Shown in pieces: positions 26,721 to 35,140 of a stretch of 64,000 nucleotides of DNA (its first letter is position 1; each line of letters begins with the position of its first letter). The stretch is from G963665185 sp049723905 (GTDB taxonomy: Bacteria; Desulfobacterota; Desulfovibrionia; Desulfovibrionales; Desulfovibrionaceae). The notes beneath the pieces were generated by a model. It was not told the origin of the DNA. It made no database searches and saw nothing but the letters and a program-made list of their open reading frames with translations. The stretch is from the NCBI RefSeq assembly GCF_049723905.1, contig NZ_JBJKFD010000001.1, positions 2,108,001-2,172,000 on the forward strand, in the 5' to 3' direction. The translations under genes and the position numbers were made by a program.

Positions 26721-27734
26721 ATGAAACGCCTGTCTCTTTTTTTCGCCCTTTGCCTTCTCTCCGCTCTTCTGCTGGCACAGACCGCACATGCCCGCACCAT
26801 AACGGATATGGCCGGTCGTACGGTCCAGCTGCCGGACAAGGTGGAACGCATTGTCACCAGTTTTTCTCCCGGCACGCTGTTCGTCCTGTGTGCCGGACTC
26901 GGCGACCGGCTGGTGGGTGCAGACAACCAGGCCGACAAGCAGACATTGTTTCAGGCCGTAATCGGCGACCGCAAGGTCGGCAAGGTCGGCAACCGGACCT
27001 CCGGACTCAATCTGGAAGCCATTGTCGCGCTCAAGCCCGATCTGGTGGTCCTGTACGCACAAAAGGACGGCCACTCCATTGCGGACAAGCTCGACCAGCT
27101 GGGCATTGCCTCGCTGATCATCAAGCCCGAATCCATCAACGACATGAAGCACATCCTCTCCCTGCTCTCCCAGGCCTGCGGCGTGGAAGAAGAGGTGGGC
27201 AAAGTGGTTGCCGCCATGGACGACATGTTGCACCTGGCCCACGACCGCACACAGGATATCGCCCCCAAGGACAGGGCCACGGTTTACTACTGTGCGCCGC
27301 AGGGGCCCCTGTCCACGGTTTCCGGGCAGATGCTCCAGGACGAAATGATCTCCCTGGCCGGAGGAATCAATGCCTCGCACGAACTGAACGGCTTTTTCCA
27401 ACGAGTTTCCCCAGAACAGATCGTCAAGTGGAATCCCGACGTCATCGTCTTCAGCCGCCGTTTGGTGCCGAGCCGCCTGAAGATTTTCCAGGGCGAACAG
27501 TTCGCATCCATTCCCGCGGTAAAGAACGGACGGCTGCACCGTTTCCCCTCGGAAATGGTTCCCTGGGATTTTCCTTCCCCGCTGAGCGTCCCCGGAGTTC
27601 TCTGGCTGGCAGGAAAAACCTACCCGGACCGCTTTGCCGATGTGGACATGAAACAACGCACCGCGGAATTTTACGACATGATTTTCGGCAAAGGCTTCAG
27701 CGCGAAACACCATTGCACGGATGACGTGAACTAG
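26721..27734 (+). CDS. Periplasmic metal-complex-binding protein (FecB/BtuF type)
   Basis: A 337-residue exported protein. The signal peptide ends AHA at about 24. The mature part is a class III (TroA-like) binding protein, starting RTITDMAGRTVQLPDKVERI. It has LNLEAIVALKPDLVVLY and the C-terminal block FPSEMVPWDFPSPLSVPGVLWLA. This family binds iron siderophores, haem, cobalamin or oxyanion-metal complexes and delivers them to FecCD permeases. It ends four bases before the permease gene. The ligand cannot be read from sequence. Confidence 0.92.
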   Translation: MKRLSLFFALCLLSALLLAQTAHARTITDMAGRTVQLPDKVERIVTSFSPGTLFVLCAGLGDRLVGADNQADKQTLFQAVIGDRKVGKVGNRTSGLNLEAIVALKPDLVVLYAQKDGHSIADKLDQLGIASLIIKPESINDMKHILSLLSQACGVEEEVGKVVAAMDDMLHLAHDRTQDIAPKDRATVYYCAPQGPLSTVSGQMLQDEMISLAGGINASHELNGFFQRVSPEQIVKWNPDVIVFSRRLVPSRLKIFQGEQFASIPAVKNGRLHRFPSEMVPWDFPSPLSVPGVLWLAGKTYPDRFADVDMKQRTAEFYDMIFGKGFSAKHHCTDDVN

Positions 27735-27737
27735 GCC

Positions 27738-28808
27738 ATGTCCGACAGTCTTGCAGACCTTGCCGACAGCACCCGGACGGAACAAAACATCCGTTACCGC
27801 AGGATACTCCTGGCCCTCGGCCTTCTGGTTCTGGTGGCTCTGGCTCTTGCCCTGCGCACCGGACGGCTGGACATAGGCACCGATGACATGCTGGCTGGCT
27901 TCAAGGTCTTATTGACCAAAAGCACTGCCGAGAGCACTGCCGATCTCTCACCCAAGGCTTTGGCCTTCATGCTCATCCGGCTGCCGCGCTGCCTGCTGGC
28001 CCTTACCGTCGGCATGGGCATATCCGCTTCCGGTGCGGTCTACCAAAGTGTCTTTCGCAACCCTCTGGTCTCGCCCGATATTCTTGGCGTGGCCGCAGGC
28101 TGCACCTTTGGCGCCGCATTGGGGCTCATCCTGCCGCAGGTCAGCTTTTCCGGGGTCCGCGTTCTGGCCTTTTTCGGCGGCGTGGCAGCGGTCTTCTCGG
28201 CCGTGGCCATAGCCCGGCTGGTTTCCGTGCGCATGACCATCATCCTGGTGCTGGCCGGAATCATCGTCACCGCGGTGTTCAGCGCCCTGCTCATGCTCAT
28301 CAAGTACACGGCCGATCCGCTCAATGAACTGCCCGCCCTGGTCTTCTGGTCCATGGGCAGTTTGTCGCGGGCAAGCTGGGACGACATGGTCGTCATTCTG
28401 CCGGTAACCGTGGTCGGTCTGGGCATTTTCCATCTGCTGCGCTACCGGCTGGACGTGCTTTCCCTGGGCGATTCCCAGGCCAAGGCCCTGGGAGTGAATC
28501 CCCGCATGTACAGGGGGCTGTTCATCTGCCTGTCTTCCCTGGTTGTGGCCGTGGGCGTGGCCTCGTGCGGCCAGATAGCCTGGCTGGGGCTGGTGGTCCC
28601 CCATCTGGCGCGCACCGTGGTGGGCCCCGGCAACCTGCGCCTTATCCCCATAACCGTTCTTATAGGCGGCATCTTCCTGTTGCTGGCAGATACCGTGGCA
28701 CGTACCGCCCTGCCCTCGGAACTGCCCATCAGCATCATCACGGCCCTGGCAGGCGCGCCGCTGTTCGCCTGGCTTCTGTACCGCAACCGGGGGGCGGGCT
28801 GGTTATGA
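27738..28808 (+). CDS. FecCD-family ABC transporter permease
   Basis: A 356-residue permease with about ten membrane segments. Family hallmarks are RLPRCLLALTVGMGISASGAVYQSVFRNPLVSPDILG, with the PDILG turn, and the coupling region LGDSQAKALGVNPRMYR. A CGQIAWLGLVVPHLAR segment comes later. It imports an iron, haem, cobalamin or similar complex with the preceding binding protein. Its stop overlaps the start of the ATPase gene (ATGA), so the two are coupled. A single permease gene implies a homodimer. Confidence 0.94.
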   Translation: MSDSLADLADSTRTEQNIRYRRILLALGLLVLVALALALRTGRLDIGTDDMLAGFKVLLTKSTAESTADLSPKALAFMLIRLPRCLLALTVGMGISASGAVYQSVFRNPLVSPDILGVAAGCTFGAALGLILPQVSFSGVRVLAFFGGVAAVFSAVAIARLVSVRMTIILVLAGIIVTAVFSALLMLIKYTADPLNELPALVFWSMGSLSRASWDDMVVILPVTVVGLGIFHLLRYRLDVLSLGDSQAKALGVNPRMYRGLFICLSSLVVAVGVASCGQIAWLGLVVPHLARTVVGPGNLRLIPITVLIGGIFLLLADTVARTALPSELPISIITALAGAPLFAWLLYRNRGAGWL

Positions 28809-30193
28809 GTCTGGAATGCGAACACCTCTGCTTTGCCTACAATCACCGGCCCATCCTGCAGGACATCTCCTTTTGCCTGCGGCCGGGTACCGTTACCGCC
28901 ATTCTGGGGCGCAACGGCTCTGGCAAAAGCACCCTGCTCTCCTGTCTCAACGGCTTGCAGCGACCAACCAGCGGAAGCCTGCGCCTGGACGGTCAGGACC
29001 TTCTGTCCCGACCGCAGGAGGACATTGCCCGCCACGTCAGCCTGGTTCCGCAGGAACATGTGGAAACCTTTCCCTTCAGCGTGCTGGAAGTCGTGGTCAT
29101 GGGGCGCACCCCCTATCTGGGCCCTTTTTCCTCGCCCGGCCCCAAGGATTACGCCATGGCCTTGAGCGCGCTCCAAGCTCTGAACGCAGTCCACATGGCC
29201 GACCGCAACTTCAACCGCATTTCCGGCGGCGAACGGCGCATTGCGCTGCTGGCGCGGTCCATGGTGCAGGAGGCGGAAATAATGCTGCTGGACGAGCCCA
29301 CCAACCATCTGGACTACAAGAACCAGTTCCTGCTGCTCGATTATGTACGCAGCATGGCCCGGGAAACCGGAACCGCCGTGCTGGCTTCCATGCACGATCC
29401 CACCATGGCCCTGCACTTCGCAGACCACGCCATGCTGCTCAAGGACGGACGCCTCATGGACAGTGGACAAACCCACCGGGTGATGACGCCCGAGGCGGTC
29501 AGCTCGCTCTATGACATCGACGCCCGCCTCCTGCCCACCAGCAACGGCCCCAAGGTGTTTCTGCCTTCCATGGTGGCGGACTGCGGCCCCGAAGCGGACG
29601 AATGCCGGGAATTTCCCCAAAGCAGCGGGCCGCGGGTGGTGCTGGTGACCGGCTCGGTACAGAGCGGCAAAAGTACTCTGGTCACACGGCTCTTGGCCGA
29701 ACTGCAGCGTGCGCACGTAAGCACCGCCGGTATTCTGGCCGAAGGACTATGGAAAAACGACCAGCGGGCCGGGTTCGACCTGCGCGACCTGCACGACGGT
29801 ACGGTGACGCCTCTGGCGCGCCGCGACGAGGCCAAACGCAATGGGGCCGAACGCGACGGGGCCAGACACAATGGGGGACTGACGCCCTACACTTTTTTTC
29901 CGGAAGGCGACCGGGCCGGACGGCTCGCCCTGTCTCCGGAACGTTGCGCAAACAGTGACGTGATAGTTGTGGATGAAGTCGGCAAACTGGAACTGGCAGG
30001 CAAAGGCTGGGCCGATTGCCTCCCGCCGCTGCTTCGGCTCAACCGGCCCGTACATATATGGATTGTGCGCGACTACCTGGTGGAACAGGTTATCGAGCGC
30101 TGGAACCTGCAGAATCATGTGGTTGTTCAGGCGAACAGGGCCGGGAGCCTTCAACGCCTGATCGAGTTGTGCCATCCCGACGCGAACGGCTGA
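28805..30193 (+). CDS. ABC ATPase fused to a THEP1-like NTPase
   Basis: A 462-residue fusion. Residues 1-255 are a FecE/BtuD-type ABC ATPase with Walker A GRNGSGKST, signature ISGGERRIALLARS, Walker B IMLLDEPTNHLD and the H-loop at MHDPT. From about residue 280 a second P-loop domain begins (VVLVTGSVQSGKSTLVTRLL) with Walker B VIVVDEVGKLELAGKGW, matching THEP1/NTPase_1 nucleoside triphosphatases. The linking segment has short near-repeats (KRNGAERDGARHNGG). The stop codon of the permease overlaps the start. The ATPase part drives import; the NTPase role is unknown. I know of no characterised protein with this fusion. Confidence 0.9.
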   Translation: MSLECEHLCFAYNHRPILQDISFCLRPGTVTAILGRNGSGKSTLLSCLNGLQRPTSGSLRLDGQDLLSRPQEDIARHVSLVPQEHVETFPFSVLEVVVMGRTPYLGPFSSPGPKDYAMALSALQALNAVHMADRNFNRISGGERRIALLARSMVQEAEIMLLDEPTNHLDYKNQFLLLDYVRSMARETGTAVLASMHDPTMALHFADHAMLLKDGRLMDSGQTHRVMTPEAVSSLYDIDARLLPTSNGPKVFLPSMVADCGPEADECREFPQSSGPRVVLVTGSVQSGKSTLVTRLLAELQRAHVSTAGILAEGLWKNDQRAGFDLRDLHDGTVTPLARRDEAKRNGAERDGARHNGGLTPYTFFPEGDRAGRLALSPERCANSDVIVVDEVGKLELAGKGWADCLPPLLRLNRPVHIWIVRDYLVEQVIERWNLQNHVVVQANRAGSLQRLIELCHPDANG

Positions 30194-30227
30194 CCACGCA
30201 ACATAAAGGCAACTTCCGGAGTTCCGC

Positions 30228-31046
30228 ATGCAACGCTTCTCCCAACTCTCCCAGGCGGTCTGGATAATTCTGGCGCTGTGCGCCCTGCTGACCGTCGGCA
30301 TTCTCATGATGCAGTCGCCAGCCGTGGAAGCGGCTTTCGCAGCCATGAACCACACCCTGCTCCTGCCCTGGCTGCTGGCACACGGGGCCGACAACCCGGC
30401 CGTCACCATCTGGGTGGGGTTGCTCATCCTTACCGGCGGCCTGCTCTTCACCAACACGGTCTGCTGCACCTGGTGCAAATTCATCCTGCGGCTGCGCGGC
30501 GGCCTGCCTGCGGCCCAGGTGCTCATCATCGCCATCCACGTGCTGCTGCTCACCATGCTGGTGGGCCACATCCTGAACTTCACCTGGGGTGAAAAATACA
30601 CGCCCTTCCGCCTTTTTCCAGGACAGGAACACAGCTTTGGCGACGGCTACACGCTCAAAGCCGAGGCCTTTCACCTGACCGTGGACCCGGAACTGCTGCG
30701 CACCTCCGCGGACCGGCGCTTTCACTACCTGAAGCCCGAGGAATTCAACGTCCGGGAAAACACCGCAACCCTGGCGCTGTACCAGCACGGGCACCTGCTC
30801 AAACGGCAGGACGTCCGCTACATGGGGCCGCTCAGTTGCGGATCTGTAAAATGCATCGTCAAAAAATTCTTTGCTCCCCCCCAGGGGGATCAGGTGGGCA
30901 TCCTGGTCTTTGCCATCAAGAACCCTTCGGCCGAGCCGTTGTTCATCGTCTACATTCTGATGATCGCCTGTACCCTGGCCTACGCCTTCCTCACCTGGAA
31001 AAAAGTCCCGGCTCAGATCACCCGGGCAAGCGATGACGAATCATGA
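30228..31046 (+). CDS. ResB-like cytochrome c assembly-type membrane protein
   Basis: A 272-residue protein. Three N-terminal membrane segments (about 8-29, 63-88 and 101-124) are followed by a periplasmic domain of about 110 residues and a final membrane segment (IVYILMIACTLAYAFLTW). This is the layout of short ResB/Ccs1 proteins. His residues in IIAIHVLLLTMLVGH sit in the third segment, where ResB proteins carry a haem-linked His. TNTVCCTWCKF adds a three-Cys cluster at the membrane edge. ResB works with CcsA to move haem across the membrane. The next gene, overlapping by four bases, is CcsA-like. Confidence 0.75.
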   Translation: MQRFSQLSQAVWIILALCALLTVGILMMQSPAVEAAFAAMNHTLLLPWLLAHGADNPAVTIWVGLLILTGGLLFTNTVCCTWCKFILRLRGGLPAAQVLIIAIHVLLLTMLVGHILNFTWGEKYTPFRLFPGQEHSFGDGYTLKAEAFHLTVDPELLRTSADRRFHYLKPEEFNVRENTATLALYQHGHLLKRQDVRYMGPLSCGSVKCIVKKFFAPPQGDQVGILVFAIKNPSAEPLFIVYILMIACTLAYAFLTWKKVPAQITRASDDES

Positions 31047-31798
31047 TGGAACTTATCGCACCCTATCTGTACAAGCTCCCCCTTGTCCTGGCCGTCTGCG
31101 GCCTGGTCGCGTCATATGCAGGAAAACCGGCCATGGCCCGCTGGATATTGGCCGCTTCCGTGGCTCCGCTGCTCGGCCTGACCGTCCATGTCACCATGTT
31201 GCGCGGCTATCCGCCGTTGCATGGCGGATTTGAAGGAAGCCTTTCCACCGCCCTGGTCCTTTCCGCCTGCATCCTGCTGTTTCCCGTTTCCAACGGCCGC
31301 TCGAGCAAGGCGAACATCTACACATTTCTGGCTCTGGCCTTGCTCCTCGTGCTGCTCCCCATGGCCTTTACCGGAGTGGCCCCAAGGCCCGAAGAAAACA
31401 TGGCCGCCCTGGTCTGGGCCCGCCTGTTTTTCATCTTCCGCAGCCTATCCCTGGGCTTTCTGTTTTTTTCCTCGCTGGTCCTGCTCAGCGGGGCGCTTGC
31501 TCCGGGGCAGACAGGGGCCAACACTGCGCGAATCCAGGGCAGAAACGTCCTGCTCCTGGGGGTGTGCTCCTTTTTGGCAAGTGAGGTTGCCGGATGTTAT
31601 TGGTGCCTTTTGGGCTGGGGAGACACATGGCAATGGAGCGGCAACTTCTTGCGCTCCACGTTGTTCTACCTGCTCATCATGCTGGCCTGCCATCTTCCGG
31701 CCCGCTGGTTTTCTTCCTACAAGCCACGGGCGCTGGCCATGGGCCTGCCGCCACTGGCCGTTTTTCTCATCATTTTTCTGATGAACCTTGGCTATTGA
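31043..31798 (+). CDS. CcsA-like haem-handling membrane protein
   Basis: A 251-residue protein with about eight hydrophobic segments. It resembles CcsA/CcmC-type proteins: an early VTMLRGYPPLHGGFEGSL (CcsA: RxxxPLxNxYES) and a tryptophan-rich WWD-like motif, LGWGDTWQWSGNF. In the canonical WGxxWxWD the final Asp is Ser here. A His after the motif (ACHLPARW) is kept, but the His normally found before the WWD motif appears to be missing (VWARLFFIFRSL). It starts within the stop of the ResB-like gene. A role in haem movement is likely by family; a true c-type cytochrome synthase role is doubtful. Confidence 0.72.
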   Translation: MMELIAPYLYKLPLVLAVCGLVASYAGKPAMARWILAASVAPLLGLTVHVTMLRGYPPLHGGFEGSLSTALVLSACILLFPVSNGRSSKANIYTFLALALLLVLLPMAFTGVAPRPEENMAALVWARLFFIFRSLSLGFLFFSSLVLLSGALAPGQTGANTARIQGRNVLLLGVCSFLASEVAGCYWCLLGWGDTWQWSGNFLRSTLFYLLIMLACHLPARWFSSYKPRALAMGLPPLAVFLIIFLMNLGY

Positions 31799-31801
31799 CA
31801 T

Positions 31802-31816
31802 AGAGAATCATTTTCA
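31802..31816 (+). promoter_or_regulatory. Fur-box-like site before the TonB2 genes
   Basis: AGAGAATCATTTTCA fits the 7-1-7 Fur pattern TGANAAT-N-ATTNTCA with few mismatches. It lies three bases after the CcsA-like stop and 100 bases before the DUF3450 start, in an AT-rich spacer suited to a promoter. It suggests iron repression of the TonB energiser genes. Confidence 0.6.
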
Positions 31817-31916
31817 ACTATTGCTCAACGGCACTGTCTGTTGCCAGCATGCGTGTTTAATTTTTATGATCATTTTTCCTGTAGATTCCATGCATCCAGT
31901 TTCGGGAGACCATACA

Positions 31917-32738
31917 ATGCGCTTTTCATTCAGTCGTGGAAAATTTCGCCCACGGTTTATCCACCAAACCATTTTCGTGCTGGCGCTTCTGGCCTGTGCC
32001 ATCCTGTCGCCCCCACCCCGGGCATCGGCTGCGGACCTCGTATCCAAGCAGGACAAACTGGCCGCGTCCATCAAATCGCAGTCCAAGGCGCAAGAAGAAC
32101 TCGACCAATGGAACCGCGACAAGCAGGCGCTTGTGCAGGACGTTCGGGACGCCGAATCCCGCCTGGCCTGGACCGAGTATCAGGCGGATAAATATGCCCG
32201 CTACGTGGCCAGGGAAAAGCGCAACATTGCCATTCTCAAGGACAAGCTCCAGGCCATCAAGCAGATCCGCTACGAGCTGGAACCCTATCTGGACGAAGTC
32301 TACGCCCGGCTGGAAAAGGCCGTGGCTGCCGACCTCCCCTTTCTGCACGATGAACGCGCACTGCGCCTCAAAGCCCTGCGCGACGTACTCGACGACCATA
32401 CCGCCGACCTGGGCGAGAAGCTCCGTCGCACGCTGGAGGCCGTACAGATAGAAGCTTCGTACGGCTCCCTGGTGGAAGCCCGCGAAACCCTGCTCCACCT
32501 CCATGGCGAAGCTCAACCAGCCAACGAGGTGGAAGTGCTCCAACTGGGCAGGCTTGCCCTGTTCTACCGCACGCCCGACGGCTCGGGCATCGGCCGTTTC
32601 AACAAGCAGACCGGCCAGTGGGAGGAACTCCCCGAACAATACGGCCAGGCCATCAAGAACGCCATTGCCGTGGCGCGCAACAAACGGGTGGCCGAGCTGC
32701 TCGATCTGCCCATTGGGGCCTTGGGAGGGCAGAACTAA
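31917..32738 (+). CDS. DUF3450 periplasmic coiled-coil protein of the TonB2 system
   Basis: A 273-residue exported protein. The signal segment ends ASA at about 40. A coiled coil covers about residues 45-130, and the C-terminal part (LGRLALFYRTPDGSGIGRFN) is typical of DUF3450. Such genes stand directly before ttpC-exbB-exbD-tonB in Vibrio and Shewanella TonB2 loci, and here it overlaps ttpC by one base (TAATG). An upstream in-frame start was rejected because the ATG at 31917 follows GGGAG and opens a signal peptide. Its precise role in energy transfer is not known. Confidence 0.88.
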   Translation: MRFSFSRGKFRPRFIHQTIFVLALLACAILSPPPRASAADLVSKQDKLAASIKSQSKAQEELDQWNRDKQALVQDVRDAESRLAWTEYQADKYARYVAREKRNIAILKDKLQAIKQIRYELEPYLDEVYARLEKAVAADLPFLHDERALRLKALRDVLDDHTADLGEKLRRTLEAVQIEASYGSLVEARETLLHLHGEAQPANEVEVLQLGRLALFYRTPDGSGIGRFNKQTGQWEELPEQYGQAIKNAIAVARNKRVAELLDLPIGALGGQN

Positions 32739-34162
32739 TGAAACGTCTCTTCGCATATACCTTCCTGGCCCTGTTTTTAGCCATAAACGCACATCCCGCT
32801 ACGGCGGCTGAGGCCACTGACAACGGTCTGCAAAAGGCCGCCACCACCCTGGACGCCCTGACCACCCAGAATGCCCAGCAGGCCGAACACACCCGCAAAC
32901 TTGCCGCCATGGAAGAATCGGCGCTCAAGGCCCGTCTTGCCGATCTGAAACAACAGCTGGCCGCAAAAGACAAGGAATACAAGTCGCTGCAGCACGAGCT
33001 GACCGGCCTCACCAACTCCCGCGAGGGATTGCAGGCCGATCTGGAAGAGCAGGCCGACGACCTCAAGACCGTGGAAGGCACCATCCGCATTGCTGCCAAG
33101 CAGGCTGCCGACGACATCAACGGCAGTCTGGCCGCTCCTGCCCACCCTCAGTGGCAACAGACCGTGTCCGCGCTGCTGCACAGCGACCGCTACCCCGGCG
33201 TACCCGCCATCCGCTCCCTGGTGGACGTCCGCTTTGAACAGATGGAAGCCGCCAAAAACCATGCGCTGGCTCCGGGAAAATACATGAGTGCTTCTGGCCA
33301 GCCTGCCAGCGGCGACATCCTGCGCCTGGGGCTGTTCACGGCCATCTACCGCGACCAGTCCGGCAACGTGGGTTATCTCAAGCTGGAAGAAGGCGGCGAA
33401 CGGCTGGCCGTGGTGCCGGAAGTGACGGACTGGCTGACCACCTCGCGCATCGAGGACTACATTGCGGGCAAGGCAGAGTCCGTGCCCATGGATATTTCCA
33501 ACGGAGCCGTGTTCGCGCGGCTGCTGGCCGGAAAGGACACCCGCGAATGGGTCCGCGCAGGCGGCCTTCTGCTCTGGCCCATCCTGGCCGCCGGAGCCCT
33601 GGGCCTGCTCATCGGGCTGGAACGGCTCGTCTTTCTGCTGCGCCAGCGAAAGGGGTCCCGGACGTTTTTCAAACAATTCATGGATACCGCAGACAAGGGC
33701 GACTGGCAGACCTGCGAGAGCCTTTTGGAAGGCAACGGCAAATCCCCTGCCGGACGTGTCCTGGCGCGCCTTATCAAGGAACGCGGCCAGGGGCCGGACG
33801 TGCTTGAGGCCACGTTGCAGGAATCCATGCTGGAAGAAATGCCTCGTCTGGAACGCTTTCTCTCCACCCTGCAGGTGCTGGCCGTCATCTCCCCGTTGCT
33901 CGGCCTGCTGGGTACGGTTACGGGCATGATCAACACCTTTCAGGTCATCACCGTGTTCGGCACGGGCGACCCGCGCATGATGTCCGGCGGCATCTCCGAA
34001 GCCCTGGTCACCACCCAGGCCGGACTGGCCGTGGCCATCCCCATCATGCTCATTGCCCATTTCCTCAAACGCCGTGTCTCCGGTGTGCTGGACGACATGG
34101 ACGCCAAGGGCACGGCCTTCACCGCCCTGCTCCTGCGCCGGAGGGACTGCGCCGATGGATGA
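32738..34162 (+). CDS. ttpC: TtpC-like MotA/TolQ/ExbB protein with periplasmic extension
   Basis: A 474-residue protein. The signal peptide ends ATA at about 23. A long periplasmic coiled coil (AEHTRKLAAMEESALKARLADLKQQL...) fills the first 150 residues, followed by a middle domain. A C-terminal MotA/TolQ/ExbB channel domain has a membrane segment near 285-305, then ISPLLGLLGTVTGMINTFQV and GGISEALVTTQAGLAVAIP. This matches TtpC, which is needed by Vibrio TonB2. It probably couples proton flow to TonB with ExbBD. It overlaps both neighbours. Confidence 0.92.
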   Translation: MKRLFAYTFLALFLAINAHPATAAEATDNGLQKAATTLDALTTQNAQQAEHTRKLAAMEESALKARLADLKQQLAAKDKEYKSLQHELTGLTNSREGLQADLEEQADDLKTVEGTIRIAAKQAADDINGSLAAPAHPQWQQTVSALLHSDRYPGVPAIRSLVDVRFEQMEAAKNHALAPGKYMSASGQPASGDILRLGLFTAIYRDQSGNVGYLKLEEGGERLAVVPEVTDWLTTSRIEDYIAGKAESVPMDISNGAVFARLLAGKDTREWVRAGGLLLWPILAAGALGLLIGLERLVFLLRQRKGSRTFFKQFMDTADKGDWQTCESLLEGNGKSPAGRVLARLIKERGQGPDVLEATLQESMLEEMPRLERFLSTLQVLAVISPLLGLLGTVTGMINTFQVITVFGTGDPRMMSGGISEALVTTQAGLAVAIPIMLIAHFLKRRVSGVLDDMDAKGTAFTALLLRRRDCADG

Positions 34163-34727
34163 CCGTCTTCTGCTGCAGGCTTTTGAATTCGTCCGCACCG
34201 GCGGCCCCATCATGCTGCCGCTGCTGGCCCTTTCCATATGGCTGTGGGTGCTCATCTTCATCACCCTGGTCCAGGTGGCGGCCTTTGCTCCGGGCAGCCG
34301 CGACTCACGGACCCAGCGCGACATGAAGATGCACCTGCTCGGCCTCATGAAAAGCTACCGCAGTGCCTCGCCCAAGCTGAACCGCCGCTTGCTGGAAACC
34401 CTGCTGGCCGACATGCAGCGCCCGTTGCGCGCCTCCATAGCCACCATCTTCGTACTGGCCTCGGCAGCGCCCCTGCTGGGCCTGCTGGGAACGGTAACCG
34501 GCATGATAGGCACTTTCGAGGCCGTGGCCCAGTTCGGTACCGGCAATGCCAAGGCCCTGGCCTCCGGCATCTCCGAAGCCATGATAACCACCCAGACCGG
34601 CCTGATGGTGGCCGTGCCCGGCATGGTGGCCGCCTACATTCTGCGGCGCAAGGTTTCCAAAATTCAGGGACGGCTGGAAAGCTACGGCCTGTCCCTACTC
34701 AAAAACGGCTGCGGAGGTGCGGCATGA
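34155..34727 (+). CDS. exbB: ExbB proton-channel protein
   Basis: A 190-residue MotA/TolQ/ExbB protein with three membrane segments. APLLGLLGTVTGMIGTFEAV and GISEAMITTQTGLMVAVPGM are the channel motifs. It is shorter than E. coli ExbB, as in TonB2 systems. The ATG lies eight bases inside the end of ttpC and its stop overlaps exbD (ATGA). It supplies proton motive force to TonB. Confidence 0.93.
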   Translation: MDDRLLLQAFEFVRTGGPIMLPLLALSIWLWVLIFITLVQVAAFAPGSRDSRTQRDMKMHLLGLMKSYRSASPKLNRRLLETLLADMQRPLRASIATIFVLASAAPLLGLLGTVTGMIGTFEAVAQFGTGNAKALASGISEAMITTQTGLMVAVPGMVAAYILRRKVSKIQGRLESYGLSLLKNGCGGAA

Positions 34728-35137
34728 GACGCAGACTCGGCTACCGATCCATGGAAAACGGCAGCGACGAAATCAACATGACGCCGCTCATCGACATGGT
34801 CTTTATCCTGCTCATCTTTTTTCTGGTTACAACCAGCTTTGTGCGCGAGGCGGGCATAGAAGTGAACCGGCCCTCGGCCCAGAGCGCGGAAACCAAAGAA
34901 AAGACCAACCTGCTCGTGGCCGTGGCCGCGGACGGACAGGTCTTTATAGAAGGCAAGCATGTGGATATCCGGGCGGTACGGGCCCGCATGCAGCGTTTTC
35001 TGGCCGACATGCCCCAGGGCTCGGTCATCGTGGTCGCGGACAAGGACGCCAGTACGGGCGCCACATTGGCCGTGCTGGACAACTGCCGCATGGCAGGGGT
35101 CAAAAACATCAGCGTGGCCGCCAAGAAGGCCGAGTAG
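34724..35137 (+). CDS. exbD: ExbD biopolymer transport protein
   Basis: A 137-residue protein with one membrane segment. NMTPLIDMVFILLIFFLVTT contains the essential membrane Asp of ExbD/TolR. A small periplasmic domain ends in DNCRMAGVKNISVA. It overlaps exbB by four bases and ends three bases before tonB. Confidence 0.95.
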   Translation: MRRRLGYRSMENGSDEINMTPLIDMVFILLIFFLVTTSFVREAGIEVNRPSAQSAETKEKTNLLVAVAADGQVFIEGKHVDIRAVRARMQRFLADMPQGSVIVVADKDASTGATLAVLDNCRMAGVKNISVAAKKAE

Positions 35138-35140
35138 ATC

